Of a stretch of DNA of 64,000 bases, positions 24,425 through 39,700 are shown in pieces. The notes beneath the pieces were generated by a model. It was given only the letters and a program-made list of their open reading frames with translations, was not told the DNA's origin and ran no database searches. Each line of letters begins with the position of its first letter. Positions within the stretch are counted from its first letter, which is position 1. This DNA is from Hymenopus coronatus (taxonomy: Eukaryota > Arthropoda > Insecta > Mantodea > Hymenopodidae). Both the position numbers and the translations under genes were made by a program. The stretch spans positions 97,848,001-97,912,000 of the forward strand of contig CM060883.1 of assembly GCA_030762935.1 (NCBI GenBank), given 5' to 3'.

Positions 24425-24437
24425 AACCCTTGGAATT
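24425..24437. repeat. Right target-site duplication of the PLE
   Basis: AACCCTTGGAATT repeats the bases just left of the element (22306-22318). The sequence after it resumes at HOR position 912, continuing the register that stopped at 911. Confidence 0.75.
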
Positions 24438-27400
24438 CCTTAGGTAGACACTTGACATATTTAATTGGACATTGTGACAGAACTTGCAATTCCTTAGTTA
24501 GACACTTGACATATTTAACTGGATAATGTGACAGCCCTTGGAATTCCTTAGTTAGACACTTGACATATTTAACTAGATAATGTGATGCCCTTAGACTTCC
24601 TTAGTAAGACACTTGACATATTTAACTGGATAATGTGATAGCCCTTGGAATTCCTTAGTAAGACACTTGACATATTTACCTGGGTAATGTGACAGCCCTT
24701 GGAATTCCATAGTTAGACACTTGACATATTTAACTAGATAATGTGACTGCCCTTGGAGTTCCTTAGTTAGACACTTGACATATTTAACTGGATAATGTGA
24801 CAGCCCTTGGAATTCCTAAGTTAGACACTTGAAATATTTAACTAGACGATGTGACAACCCTTGGAATTCCTTACTTAGACACTTGACATATTTAACTGGA
24901 TAATGTGACAGCTCTTGGAATTCCTTAGTTAGACACTTGATATATTTAACTAGATAATGTGACAGACCTTGGAATTCCTTAGTTAGACACTTGACATATT
25001 TAGCTGGACAATGTGACAGCCCTTGGAATTCCTTAGATAGACACTTGACATATTTACCTGGATAATGTGACAACCCTTGTAATTCCTTAGTTAGACACTT
25101 GACTTATTTAACTAGATAACGTGACAGTCCTTGGAATTCCTCAGTTTGACACTTGACATATTTAACTAGACAATGTGACAGCCCTTGGAATTCCTTAGTT
25201 AGACACTTGACATATTTACCTGGATAATGTGACAGCCCTTGGAATTCTTTAGTAAGACACTTGACATATTTAACTGGATAATGTGACAGCCCTTGGAATT
25301 CATTAGCTAGACACCTGACATATTTAACTGGACAATGTGACAGCCCTTGGAATTCCTCAGTAAGACACTTGACATATTTAACTGGACTATGTGACAGCTC
25401 ATGGAATTCCTTAGTTAGAGACTTACGTATGTAACTGGATAATGATACAGTCCTTGGAATTTCTTAGTTAGACACTTGACATATTTAACTAGATAATGTG
25501 ACAGCCCTTGGAATTCCTTAGCTAGACATTTGAAATATTTAACTATATTATGTGACTGCCGTTCGAATTCCTTAGTTAGTCACTTGACATATTTATCTAG
25601 ATAATGTGACAGGCCTTGGAATTGCTTAGTTTGACACTTGACATATTTAACTGGATAATGTGACAGCCCTTGGAATTCGTTAGCCAGACACTTGACATAT
25701 TTAACTGGATAATGTGGCAGCCCTTGGAATTCCTTAATTGGACACTTGACATATTTAACTGGATTATGTGACAACCCTTGGAATTCATTGGTTTGACACT
25801 TGACATATTTAACTGGATGATGTGACTGCCCTTGGAATTCCTTAGTAAGACACTTGACATATTTAACTGGATTATGTGACAGCCCATGGAATTCCTTAGT
25901 TATACACTTACATATTTAACTGGATAATGATACAGTCCATGGAATTCCTTAGTTAGACACTTGACATATTTAACTATATAATGTGACTGCCCTTGGAATT
26001 CCTTATTTAGACACTTGACATATTTAACTAGATAATGTGACAGCCTTTGGAATTCCTTAGTTAGACACTTGAAATATTTAGCTGGACAATGTGACAGCCC
26101 TTGGAATTCCTTAGTTAGACTCTTGACATATTTAACTGGATAATGTGACAGCCCTTGGAATTCATTTTTAACTGGATACTGTGGCAGCCCTTAGAATTCC
26201 TTAGTTGGACACTTGATATATTTAACTGGACTAGTTGACAACCCTTGGAATTCATTGGTTTGACACTTGACATATTTAAATGGATAATGTGACAGCCCTT
26301 GGAATTCCTTAGTTAGACACTTGACATATTTAACTGGATAATGTGACAGCCCTTGGAATTCCTTAGTAAGACACTTGACATATTTAACTGGATTATGTGA
26401 CAGCCCATGGAATTCCTTAGTTAGACACTTACATATTTAACTGGAATATGATACAGTTCTTTGAATTTCTTAGTTAGACACTTGACATATTTAACTAGAT
26501 AATGTGACAGCCCTTGGAATTCCTTAGTTATACACTTGACATATTTAACCAGATAATGTGACAGCCCTTGGAATTCCTTAGTTAGACACTTGGCATATTT
26601 AACTGGATAATGTAACAGCCCTTGGAATTCCTAAGTAAGACACTTGACATATTTAACTGGATAATGTGACAGCCCTTGGAATACGTAGTTAGACACATGA
26701 CAAATTTAACTGGATAATGTGACAGCCCTTGGAATTCCTTAGTTAGATACTTGACATATTAAACTGGACAATGTGACAGCCCTTGGAACTTCTTAGTTAG
26801 ACACTTGTCATATTTAACTAAATAATGTGACAGCCCTTAGAATTCATTAGTAAGACACTTGACATAGTTAACTGGATAATGTGACAGCCTTTGGAATTTC
26901 ATAGTTACACACTTCACATATTTAACTGGATAATGTGACAGCCTTTGGAAATCCTTAGTTAGACACTTGACATATTTAACTGGATAATGTGACAGCCCTT
27001 GGAATTCCTTAGTTAGACACTTGAAATATTTACCTGGATAATGTGACAGCCCTTGGAATTCTTTATTAAGACGCTTGACATATTTAACTGGATAATGTGA
27101 CATATTTAACTGGATAATGTGACAGCCCTTTGAATTCCTCAGTAAGACACTTGACATATTTAACTGGATTATGTGACAGCCCATGGAATTCCTTAGTTAG
27201 ACACTTACATATTTAACTGGATAATGATTCAGTCCTTGGAATTTCTTAGTTAGACACTTGACATATTTAACTATATAATGTGACTGCCCTTGGAATTCCT
27301 TAGTTAGACACTTGACATATTTAACTGGATAATGTGACAGCCCTTGGAATTCGTTAGCTAGACACTTGACATATTTAACTGGATGATGTGGCAGCCCTTG

Positions 27401-28148
27401 AAATTCCTTAGTTAGACACTTGACATATTAAACTGGATAATGTGAAAGCCTTTGGAATTCCTTAATTAGGCACTTGACATATTTGACTGGATAATGTGAC
27501 AGCCCTTGGAATTCCTTAGTTAGACACTTGACATATTTAACTGGATAATGTGACTGCCCTTGGTATTCCTTAGTAAGACACTTGACATATTTAAGTGGAT
27601 AATGTGACAGCCCTTGGAATTCGTTAGCTAGACACTTGACATATGAAACTGGATAATGTGGCAGCCCTTGAAATTCCTTAGGTAGACACTTGACATATTT
27701 ACCTGGATAATGTGACAGCCCTTTGAATTCTTTAGTCAGACACTTGACATATTTAACTGGATAATGTGACATATTTAACTGGATAATGTGACAGCCCTTG
27801 GAATTCCTTAGTTACACACTTGACATATTTAAGTAGATAATGTGACAGCCCTTGGAAATCCTTAGTTAGATACTTGACATGTTTAACTAGATAATGTGAC
27901 AGCCCTTGGAATTCCTTACATAGACACTTGCCATATTTAACTGAATAATGATTCAGTCCTTGGAATTCCTTAGGTAGACACTTGCCATATTTAACTAGAC
28001 AATGTGACAACCCTTGGAATTCCTTAGTTAGACACTTGACATATTTAATTGGACATTGTGACAGAACTTGGAATTCCTTAGTTAGACACTTGACATATTT
28101 AACTGGATAATGTGACAGCCCTTGGAATTCCTTAGTTAGACACTTGAC
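24438..28148. repeat. Older copy of the 4,308-bp HOR, interrupted by the PLE
   Basis: From 24438 the monomer order follows HOR position 912 onward with more substitutions and some missing monomers. From about 27110 it follows HOR positions 1-1038 at a constant offset of 27,110 (643 and 1119 recur at 27753 and 28229). With the 21840-22318 flank this makes a diverged HOR unit split by the PLE. No gene is seen. Confidence 0.8.
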
Positions 28149-31100
28149 ATATTTAACTGGATAATGTGACAGCCCTAGGAATTCCTTACTTAGACACTTG
28201 ACATATTTAACTAGATAATGTGATGCCCTTAGACTTCCTTAGTAAGACACTTGACACATTTAACTGGATAATGTGATAGCCCTTGGAATTCCTTAATAAG
28301 ACACTTGACATATTTACCTGGATAATGTGACAGCTCTTGGAATTCCATAGTTAGACACTTGACATATTTAACTAGATAATGTGACTGCCCTTGGAGTTCC
28401 TTAGTTAGACACTTGACATATTTAACTGGACAATGTGACATCCCTTGGAATTCCTTAGATAGACACTTGACATATTTACCTGGATAATGTGACAACCCTT
28501 GTAATTCCTTAGTTAGACACTTGACTTATTTAACTAGATAATGTGACAGCCCTTGGAATTCCTGAGTTTGACACTTGACATATTTAACTAGACAATGTGA
28601 CAGCCCTTGGAATTCCTTAGTTAGACACTTGACATATTTTCCTGGATAATGTGACAGCCCTTGGAATTCTTTAGTAAGACACTTGACATATTTAAATGGA
28701 TAATGTGACAGCCCTTGGAATTCATTAGCTAGACACCTGACATATTTAACTGGACAATGTGACAGCCCTTGGAATTCCTTAGTAAGACACTTGACATATG
28801 TAACTGGACTATGTGACAGCTCATGGAATTCCTTATTTAGAGACTTACGTATTTAACTGGATAATGATACAGTCCTTGGAATTTCTTAGTTAGACACTTG
28901 ACATATTTAACTAGATAAAGTGACAGCCCTTGGAATTCCTTAGCTAGACATTTGAAATATTTAACTATATAATGTGACTGCCCTTCGAATTCCTTAGTTA
29001 GTCACTTGACATATTTATCTAGATAATGTGACAGCCCTTGGAATTGCTTAGTTAGACACTTGACATATTTAACTGGATAATGTGACAGCCCTTGGAATTC
29101 GTTAGCTAGACACTTGACATATTTAACTGGATAATGTGGCAGCCCTTGGAATTCCTTAATTGGACACTTGACATATTTAACTGGATGATGTGACTGCCCT
29201 TGGAATTCCTTTGTAAGACACTTGACATATTTAACTGGATTATGTGACAGCCCATGGAATTCCTTAGTTATACACTTACATATTTAACTGGATAATGATA
29301 CAGTCCATGGAATTCCTTAGTTAGACACTTGACATATTTAACTATATAATGTGACGGCCCTTGGAATTCGTTATTTAGACACTTGACATATTTAACTAGA
29401 TAATGTGACAGCCCTTGGAATTCCTTAGTTAGACACTTGACATATTTAGCTGGACAATGTGACAGCCCTTGGAATTCCTTAGTTAGACTCTTGACATATT
29501 TAACTGGATAATGTGACAGCCCTTGGAATTCATTTTTAACTGGATACTGTGGCAGCCGTTAGAATTCCTTAGTTGGACACTTGATATATTTAACTGGACT
29601 AGTTGACAACCCTTGAAATTCATTGGTTTGACACTTGACATATTTAAATGGATAATGTGACAGCCCTTGGAATTCCTTAGTTAGACACTTGACATATTTA
29701 ACTGGATAATGTGACAGCCCTTGGAATTCCGTAGTAAGACACTTGACATATTTAACTGGATTATGTGACAGCCCATGGAATTCCTTAGTTAGACACTTAC
29801 ATATTTAACTGGAATATGATACAGTTCTTTGAATTTCTTAGTTAGACACTTGACATATTTAACTAGATAATGTGACATCCCTTGGAATTCCTTAGTTAGA
29901 CACTTGACATATTTAACTGGATAATGTGACAGCCCTTGGAATTCCTTAGTTAGACACTTGGCATATTTAACTGGATAATGTGACAGCCCTTGGAATTCCT
30001 AAGTAAGACACTTGACATATTTAACTGGATAATGTGACAGCCCTTGGAATTCATTAGTTAGACACATGACAAATTTAACTGGATAATGTGACAGCCCTTG
30101 GAATTCCTTAGTTAGATACTTGACATATTTAACTGGACAATGTGACAGCCTTTGGAATTTCTTAGTTAGACACTTGTCATATTTAACTAGATAATGTGAC
30201 CGCCCTTAGAATTCATTAGTAAGACACTTGACATATTTAACAAGATAATGTGACAGCCTTTGGAATTCCATAGTTAGACACTTGACATATTTAACTGGAT
30301 AATGTGACAGCCTTTGGAATTCCATAGTTAGACACTTCACATATTTAACTGGATAATGTGACAGCCCTTGGAAGTCCTTAGTTAGACACTTGACATATTT
30401 AACTGGATAATGTGACAGCCCTTGGAATTCCTTAGTTAGACACTTGACATATTTACCTGGATAATGTGACAGCCCTTGGAATTCTTTAGTAAGACGCTTC
30501 ACATATTTAACTGGATAATGTGACATATTTAACTGGATAATGTGACAGCCCTTGGAATTCCTCAGTAAGACACTTGGCATATTTAACTGGATTATGTGAC
30601 AGCCCATGGAATTCCTTAGTTAGACACTTACATATTTAACTGGATAATGATTCAGTCCTTGGAATTTCTTAGTTAGACACTTGACATATTTAACTAGATA
30701 ATGTGACAACCCTTGGAATTCCTTAGTTAGACACTTGACATATTTAACTATATAATGTGACTGCCCTTGGAATTCCTTAGTTAGACACTTGACATATTTA
30801 ACTGGATAAATTGACAGCCCTTGGAATTCGTTAGCTAGACACATGACATATTTAACTGGATAATGTGGCAGCCTTTGGAATTCCTTAATTAGGCACTTGA
30901 CATGTTTGACTGGATAAGGTGACAGCCCTTGGAATACCTTAGTTAGACACTTGACATATTTAACTGGATAATGTGACTGCCATTGGTATTCCTTAGTAAG
31001 ACACTTGACATATTTAACTGGATAATGTGACAGCCCTTGGAATTCGTTAGCTAGACACATGACATATTTAACTGGATAATGTGGCAGCCTTTGGAATTCC

Positions 31101-31387
31101 TTAATTAGGCACTTGACATGTTTGACTGGATAAGGTGACAGCCCTTGGAATACCTTAGTTAGACACTTGACATATTTAACTGGATAATGTGACTGCCCTT
31201 GGTATTCCTTAGTAAGACACTTGACATATGAAACTGGATAATGTGGCAGCCCTTGAAATGCCTTAGGTAGACACTTGACATATTTACCTGGATAATGTGA
31301 CAGCACTTGGAATTCTTTAGTAAGACACTTGACATATTTAACTGGATAATGTGACAGCCCTTGGAATTCCTTAGTAAGACCCTTGAC
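28149..31387. repeat. Higher-order repeat (3,239 bp), copy 1
   Basis: Landmarks at 28229, 30206 and 30620 recur at exactly +3239 (31468, 33445, 33859). The unit is about 60 monomers and is related to the 4,308-bp HOR over much of its length. It has a single copy of the three-monomer block that is duplicated in the left array. It has its own 216-bp (four-monomer) duplication near 30820-31250. The start is placed where the CCCTAGG monomer follows, because the monomer just before it differs between the first and later copies. Confidence 0.9.
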
Positions 31388-34300
31388 ATATTTAACTGGA
31401 TAATGTGACAGCCCTAGGAATTCCTTACTTAGACACTTGACATATTTAACTAGATAATGTGATGCCCTTAGACTTCCTTAGTAAGACACTTAACATATTT
31501 AACTGGATAATGTGATAGCCCTTGGAATTCCTTAATAAGACACTTGACATATTTACCTGGATAATATGACAGCTCTTGGAATTCCATAGTTAGACACTTG
31601 ACATATTTAACTAGATAATGTGACTGCCCTTGGAGTTCCTTAGTTAGACACTTGACATATTTAACTGGACAATGTGACATCCCTTGGAATTCCTTAGATA
31701 GACACTTGACATATTTACCTGGATAATGTGACAACCCTTGTAATTCCTTAGTTAGACACTTGACTTATTTAACTAGATAATGTGACAGCCCTTGGAATTC
31801 CTGAGTTTGACACTTGACATATTTAACTAGACAATGTGACAGCCCTTGGAATTCCTTAGTTAGACACTTGACATATTTTCCTGGATAATGTGACAGCCCT
31901 TGGAATTCTTTAGTAAGACACTTGACATATTTAAATGGATAATGTGACAGCCCTTGGAATTCATTAGCTAGACACCTGACATATTTAACTGGACAATGTG
32001 ACAGCCCTTGGAATTCCTTAGTAAGACACTTGACATATGTAACTGGACTATGTGACAGCTCATGGAATTCCTTAGTTAGAGACTTACGTATTTAACTGGA
32101 TAATGATACAGTCCTTGGAATTTCTTAGTTAGACACTTGACATATTTAACTAGATAAAGTGACAGCCCTTGGAATTCCTTAGCTAGACATTTGAAATATT
32201 TAACTATATAATGTGACTGCCCTTCGAATTCCTTAGTTAGTCACTTGACATATTTATCTAGATAATGTGACAGCCCTTGGAATTGCTTAGTTAGACACTT
32301 GACATATTTAACTGGATAATGTGACAGCCCTTGGAATTCGTTAGCTAGACACTTGACATATTTAACTGGATAATGTGGCAGCCCTTGGAATTCCTTAATT
32401 GGACACTTGACATATTTAACTGGATGATGTGACTGCCCTTGGAATTCCTTTGTAAGACACTTGACATATTTAACTGGATTATGTGACAGCCCATGGAATT
32501 CCTTAGTTATACACTTACATATTTAACTGGATAATGATACAGTCCATGGAATTCCTTAGTTAGACACTTGACATATTTAACTATATAATGTGACGGCCCT
32601 TGGAATTCGTTATTTAGACACTTGACATATTTAACTAGATAATGTGACAGCCCTTGGAATTCCTTAGTTAGACACTTGACATATTTAGCTGGACAATGTG
32701 ACAGCCCTTGGAATTCCTTAGTTAGACTCTTGACATATTTAACTGGATAATGTGACAGCCCTTGGAATTCATTTTTAACTGGATACTGTGGCAGCCGTTA
32801 GAATTCCTTAGTTGGACACTTGATATATTTAACTGGACTAGTTGACAACCCTTGAAATTCATTGGTTTGACACTTGACATATTTAAATGGATAATGTGAC
32901 AGCCCTTGGAATTCCTTAGTTAGACACTTGACATATTTAACTGGATAATGTGACAGCCCTTGGAATTCCGTAGTAAGACACTTGACATATTTAACTGGAT
33001 TATGTGACAGCCCATGGAATTCCTTAGTTAGACACTTACATATTTAACTGGAATATGATACAGTTCTTTGAATTTCTTAGTTAGACACTTGACATATTTA
33101 ACTAGATAATGTGACATCCCTTGGAATTCCTTAGTTAGACACTTGACATATTTAACTGGATAATGTGACAGCCCTTGGAATTCCTTAGTTAGACACTTGG
33201 CATATTTAACTGGATAATGTGACAGCCCTTGGAATTCCTAAGTAAGACACTTGACATATTTAACTGGATAATGTGACAGCCCTTGGAATTCATTAGTTAG
33301 ACACATGACAAATTTAACTGGATAATGTGACAGCCCTTGGAATTCCTTAGTTAGATACTTGACATATTTAACTGGACAATGTGACAGCCTTTGGAATTTC
33401 TTAGTTAGACACTTGTCATATTTAACTAGATAATGTGACCGCCCTTAGAATTCATTAGTAAGACACTTGACATATTTAACAAGATAATGTGACAGCCTTT
33501 GGAATTCCATAGTTAGACACTTGACATATTTAACTGGATAATGTGACAGCCTTTGGAATTCCATAGTTAGACACTTCACATATTTAACTGGATAATGTGA
33601 CAGCCCTTGGAAGTCCTTAGTTAGACACTTGACATATTTAACTGGATAATGTGACAGCCCTTGGAATTCCTTAGTTAGACACTTGACATATTTACCTGGA
33701 TAATGTGACAGCCCTTGGAATTCTTTAGTAAGACGCTTCACATATTTAACTGGATAATGTGACATATTTAACTGGATAATGTGACAGCCCTTGGAATTCC
33801 TCAGTAAGACACTTGGCATATTTAACTGGATTATGTGACAGCCCATGGAATTCCTTAGTTAGACACTTACATATTTAACTGGATAATGATTCAGTCCTTG
33901 GAATTTCTTAGTTAGACACTTGACATATTTAACTAGATAATGTGACAACCCTTGGAATTCCTTAGTTAGACACTTGACATATTTAACTATATAATGTGAC
34001 TGCCCTTGGAATTCCTTAGTTAGACACTTGACATATTTAACTGGATAAATTGACAGCCCTTGGAATTCGTTAGCTAGACACATGACATATTTAACTGGAT
34101 AATGTGGCAGCCTTTGGAATTCCTTAATTAGGCACTTGACATGTTTGACTGGATAAGGTGACAGCCCTTGGAATACCTTAGTTAGACACTTGACATATTT
34201 AACTGGATAATGTGACTGCCATTGGTATTCCTTAGTAAGACACTTGACATATTTAACTGGATAATGTGACAGCCCTTGGAATTCGTTAGCTAGACACATG

Positions 34301-34626
34301 ACATATTTAACTGGATAATGTGGCAGCCTTTGGAATTCCTTAATTAGGCACTTGACATGTTTGACTGGATAAGGTGACAGCCCTTGGAATACCTTAGTTA
34401 GACACTTGACATATTTAACTGGATAATGTGACTGCCCTTGGTATTCCTTAGTAAGACACTTGACATATGAAACTGGATAATGTGGCAGCCCTTGAAATGC
34501 CTTAGGTAGACACTTGACATATTTACCTGGATAATGTGACAGCACTTGGAATTCTTTAGTAAGACACTTGACATATTTAACTGGATAATGTGACAGCCCT
34601 TGGAATTCCTTAGTAAGACCCTTGAC
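31388..34626. repeat. Higher-order repeat (3,239 bp), copy 2
   Basis: This copy is collinear with copy 1 at +3239, with very few substitutions noticed (for example near 28252/31491 and 28835/32074). No length change was found. The preceding monomer carries GTAAGACCC, as does the one before the partial third copy, so these two junctions share an origin. Confidence 0.9.
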
Positions 34627-35032
34627 ATATTTAACTGGATAATGAGACAGCCCTAGGAATTCCTTACTTAGACACTTGACATATTTAACTAGATAATGTG
34701 ATGCCCTTAGACTTCCTTAGTAAGACACTTAACATATTTAACTGGATAATGTGATAGCCCTTGGAATTCCTTAATAAGACACTTGACATATTTACCTGGA
34801 TAATATGACAGCTCTTGGAATTCCATAGTTAGACACTTGACATATTTAACTAGATAATGTGACTGCCCTTGGAGTTCCTTAGTTAGACACTTGACATATT
34901 TAACTGGACAATGTGACATCCCTTGGAATTCCTTAGATAGACACTTGACATATTTACCTGGATAATGTGACAACCCTTGTAATTCCTTAGTTAGACACTT
35001 GACTTATTTAACTAGATAATGTGACAGCCCTT
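34627..35032. repeat. Higher-order repeat (3,239 bp), partial copy 3
   Basis: About 406 bases follow the 3,239-bp unit at +6478 from copy 1, with one noticed change (AATGAGACAG near 34642). The array then jumps to a different block at GGAATCCTTAG (35033). This is the right edge of the homogenised HOR. Confidence 0.85.
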
Positions 35033-36728
35033 GGAATCCTTAGTTAGATACTTGACATATTTAACTAGATAATGTGGCAGCCCTTGGAATTCCTTAGTTT
35101 GACACTTGACATATTTAACTGGATAATGTGACAGCCCTTGGAATTCTTATTTAGACACTTGACATATTTAACTAGATAATGTGGCAGCCCTTGGAATCCT
35201 TAGTAATACACTTGACATATTTAACTAGATAATGTGACAGCCCTTGGAATTCCTTAGTTAGACACGACATATTTAACTGGATAATCTGACAGCCCTCGGA
35301 ATTCCTTAGTTAGACACTTGACATATTTAACTAGATAATGTCACAGCCCTTAGAATTCCTTTGTTAGACACTTGACATATTTAACTGGATAATGTGACAG
35401 CCCTTGGAATTCTTTAGTTAGACACTCGAAATATTTAACTGGATAAAGTGACAGCCCTTGGAATTACTTAGTTAGACACTTGACATATTTAACTAGATAA
35501 TGTGACAGCCCTTGGAATTCCTTAGTTAGACACTTGACATATTTAACTGCTTAATGTGACAGCCTTTGGAATTCCTTAGTAAGACACTTGACATATTTAA
35601 CTGGATAGTGTGACAGCCCTTGGAATTCCTTAGTTAGACACTTGACATATTTAACTGGATAATGTGACAGCCCTTGGAATTCCTTAGTAAGACACTTGAC
35701 ATATTTAACTGGATAATGTGACAGCCCTTGGAATTCCTTGGTTAGACACTTGACATATTTAACTGAATAATGTGACAGCCCTTGGAATTCGTTAGCTGGA
35801 CACTTGACATATTTAACTGGATAATGTGGCAGGCCTTGGAATTCCGTAGTTAGACACTTGTCATATTTAACTGGATAATGTGACAGCCCTTGGAATTCTT
35901 TAGTAAGACACTTGACATATTTAACTGGATAATGTGACAGCCCTTGGAATACATTAGCTAGACACTTGACATATTTAACTGGACAATGTGACAGCCCTTG
36001 GAATTCCTTAGTAAAACACTTGACATATTTAACTGGATAATGTTACAGTCCTTGGAATTTCTTAGTTAGACACTTGACATATTTAACTAGATAATGTGAC
36101 AGCCCTTGGAATTCCTTAGCTAGACACTTGATATATTTAACTATATAATGTGATTGCCCTTCGAATTCCTTAGTTAGTCACTTGACATATTTAAGTAGAT
36201 AATGTGACAGCCCTTGGAATTGCTTAGTTAGACACTTGACTTATTTAACTGGATAATGTAACAGCCCTTGGAATTCGTTAGCTAGACACTTGACATATTT
36301 AACTGGATAAAGTTGCAGCCCTTGGAATTCCTTAGTTGGACACTTGACATATTTAACTGGATTATGTGACAACCCTTGGAATTCATTGGTTTGACACTAG
36401 ACATATTTAACTGGATAATGTGACTGCCCTTGTAATTCCTTAGTAAGACACTTGACATATTTAACTGGATTATGTGACAGCCCATGGAATTCCTTAGTTA
36501 TACACTTACATATTTAACTGGATAATGATACAGTCCATGGAATTTCTTAGTTAGACACTTGACATATTTAACTAGATAATGTGACAGCCCTTGGAATTCC
36601 TTAGTTAGACACTTGACATATTTAACTAGATAATGTGACAGCCTTTGGAATTCGTTAGTTAGACACTTGACATATTTAACTGGATAATGTGACAGCCCTT
36701 TGAATTCCTTAGTTAGACACTTGACATA
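35033..36728. repeat. Recurrent 1.7-kb satellite block, one of at least five copies
   Basis: This block is marked by single-base-short monomers (GGAATCCTTAG), a TTG deletion (AGACACGACAT) and GGATAGTGTGACAG. It recurs at 44903-46598 with a fixed offset of 9,870. It also recurs, with more differences, near 13440-14870, 53215-54800 and 56755-58333. No gene is seen. Confidence 0.8.
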
Positions 36729-39700
36729 TTTACCTGGATAATGTGACAGCTCTTGGAATTCCATAGTTAGACACTTGACATATTTAACTAGATAATGTGA
36801 CTGCCCTTGGAGTTCCTTAGTTAGACACTTGACATATTTAACTGGACAATGTGACATCCCTTGGAATTCCTTAGATAGACACTTGACATATTTACCTGGA
36901 TAATGTGACAACCCTTGTAATTCCTTAGTTAGACACTTGACTTATTTAACTAGATAATGTGACAGCCCTTGGAATTCCTGAGTTTGACACTTGACATATT
37001 TAACTAGACAATGTGACAGCCCTTGGAATTCCTTAGTTAGACACTTGACATATTTTCCTGGATAATGTGACAGCCCTTGGAATTCTTTAGTAAGACACTT
37101 GACATATTTAAATGGATAATGTGACAGCCCTTGGAATTCATTAGCTAGACACCTGACATATTTAACTGGACAATGTGACAGCCCTTGGAATTCCTTAGTA
37201 AGACACTTGACATATGTAACTGGACTATGTGACAGCTCATGGAATTCCTTAGTTAGAGACTTACGTATTTAACTGGATAATGATACAGTCCTTGGAATTT
37301 CTTAGTTAGACACTTGACATATTTAACTAGATAATGTGACAGCCCTTGGAATTCCTTAGCTAGACATTTGAAATATTTAACTATATAATGTGACTGCCCT
37401 TCGAATTCCTTAGTTAGTCACTTGACATATTTATCTAGATAATGTGACAGCCCTTGGAATTGCTTAGTTAGACACTTGACATATTTAACTGGATAATGTG
37501 ACAGCCCTTGGAATTCGTTAGCTAGACACTTGACATATTTAACTGGATAATGTGGCAGCCCTTGGAATTCCTTAATTGGACACTTGACATATTTAACTGG
37601 ATGATGTGACTGCCCTTGGAATTCCTTAGTAAGACACTTGACATATTTAACTGGATTATGTGACAGCCCATGGAATTCCTTAGTTATACACTTACATATT
37701 TAACTGGATAATGATACAGTCCATGGAATTCCTTAGTTAGACATTTGACATATTTAACTATATAATGTGACGGCCCTTGGAATTCGTTATTTAGACACTT
37801 GACATATTTAACTAGATAATGTGACAGCCCTTGGAATTCCTTAGTTAGACACTTGACATATTTAGCTGGACAATGTGACAGCCCTTGGAATTCCTTAGTT
37901 AGACTCTTGACATATTTAACTGGATAATGTGACAGCCCTTGGAATTCATTTTTAACTGGATACTGTGGCAGCCGTTAGAATTTCTTAGTTGGACACTTGA
38001 TATATTTAACTGGACTAGTTGACAACCCTTGGAATTCATTGGTTTGACACTTGACATATTTAAATGGATAATGTGACAGCCCTTGGAATTCCTTAGTTAG
38101 ACACTTGACATATTTAACTGGATATTGTGACAGCCCTTGGAATTCCGTAGTAAGACACTTGACATATTTAACTGGATTATGTGACAGCCCATGGAATTCC
38201 TTAGTTAGACACTTACATATTTAACTGGAATATGATACAGTTCTTTGAATTTCTTAGTTAGACACTTGACATATTTAACTAGATAATGTGACATCCCTTG
38301 GAATTCCTTAGTTAGACACTTGACATATTTAACTGGATAATGTGACAGCCCTTGGAATTCCTTAGTTAGACACTTGGCATATTTAACTGGATAATGTGAC
38401 AGCCCTTGGAATTCCTAAGTAAGACACTTGACATATTTAACTGGATAATGTGACAGCCCTTGGAATTCCTTAGTTAGACACATGACAAATTTAACTGGAT
38501 AATGTGACAGCCCTTGGAATTCCTTAGTTAGATACTTGACATATTTAACTGGACAATGTGACAGCCTTTGGAATTTCTTAGTTAGACACTTGTCATATTT
38601 AACTAGATAATGTGACAGCCCTTAGAATTCATTAGTAAGACACTTGACATATTTAACAAGATAATGTGACAGCCTTTGGAATTCCATAGTTAGACACTTG
38701 ACATATTTAACTGGATAATGTGACAGCCTTTGGAATTCCATAGTTAGACACTTCACATATTTAACTGGATAATGTGACAGCCCTTGGAAGTCCTTAGTTA
38801 GACACTTGACATATTTAACTGGATAATGTGACAGCCCTTGGAATTCCTTAGTTAGACACTTGACATATTTACCTGGATAATGTGACAGCCCTTGGAATTC
38901 TTTAGTAAGACGCTTGACATATTTAACTGGATAATGTGACATATTTAACTGGATAATGTGACAGCCCTTGGAATTCCTCAGTAAGACACTTGACATATTT
39001 AACTGGATTATGTGACAGCCCATGGAATTCCTTAGTTAGACACTTACATATTTAACTGGATAATGATTCAGTCCTTGGAATTTCTTAGTTAGACACTTGA
39101 CATATTTAACTAGATAATGTGACAACCCTTGGAATTCCTTAGTTAGACACTTGACATATTTAACTATATAATGTGACTGCCCTTGGAATTCCTTAGTTAG
39201 ACACTTGACATATTTAACTGGATAATGTGACAGCCCTTGGAATTCGTTAGCTAGACACATGACATATTTAACTGGATAATGTGGCAGCCTTTGGAATTCC
39301 TTAATTAGGCACTTGACATGTTTGACTGGATAAGGTGACAGCCCTTGGAATACCTTAGTTAGACACTTGACATATTTAACTGGATAATGTGACTGCCCTT
39401 GGTATTCCTTAGTAAGACACTTGACATATGAAACTGGATAATGTGGCAGCCCTTGAAATTCCTTAGGTAGACACTTGACATATTTACCTGGATAATGTGA
39501 CAGCCCTTGGAATTCTTTAGTCAGACACTTGACATATTTAACTGGATAATGTGACAGCCCTTGGAATTCCTTAGTAAGACACTTGACATATTTAACTGGA
39601 TTATGTGACAGCCCATGGAATTCCTTAGTTAGACACTTACATATTTAACTGGAATATGATACAGTTCTTTGAATTTCTTAGTTAGACAATTGACATATTT

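Noticed and set aside
24261..24443. 60-codon open frame at the right end of the PLE
   Set aside because: It lies in the 3' UTR over the hammerhead-like motif and runs into satellite. It has no coding signature.
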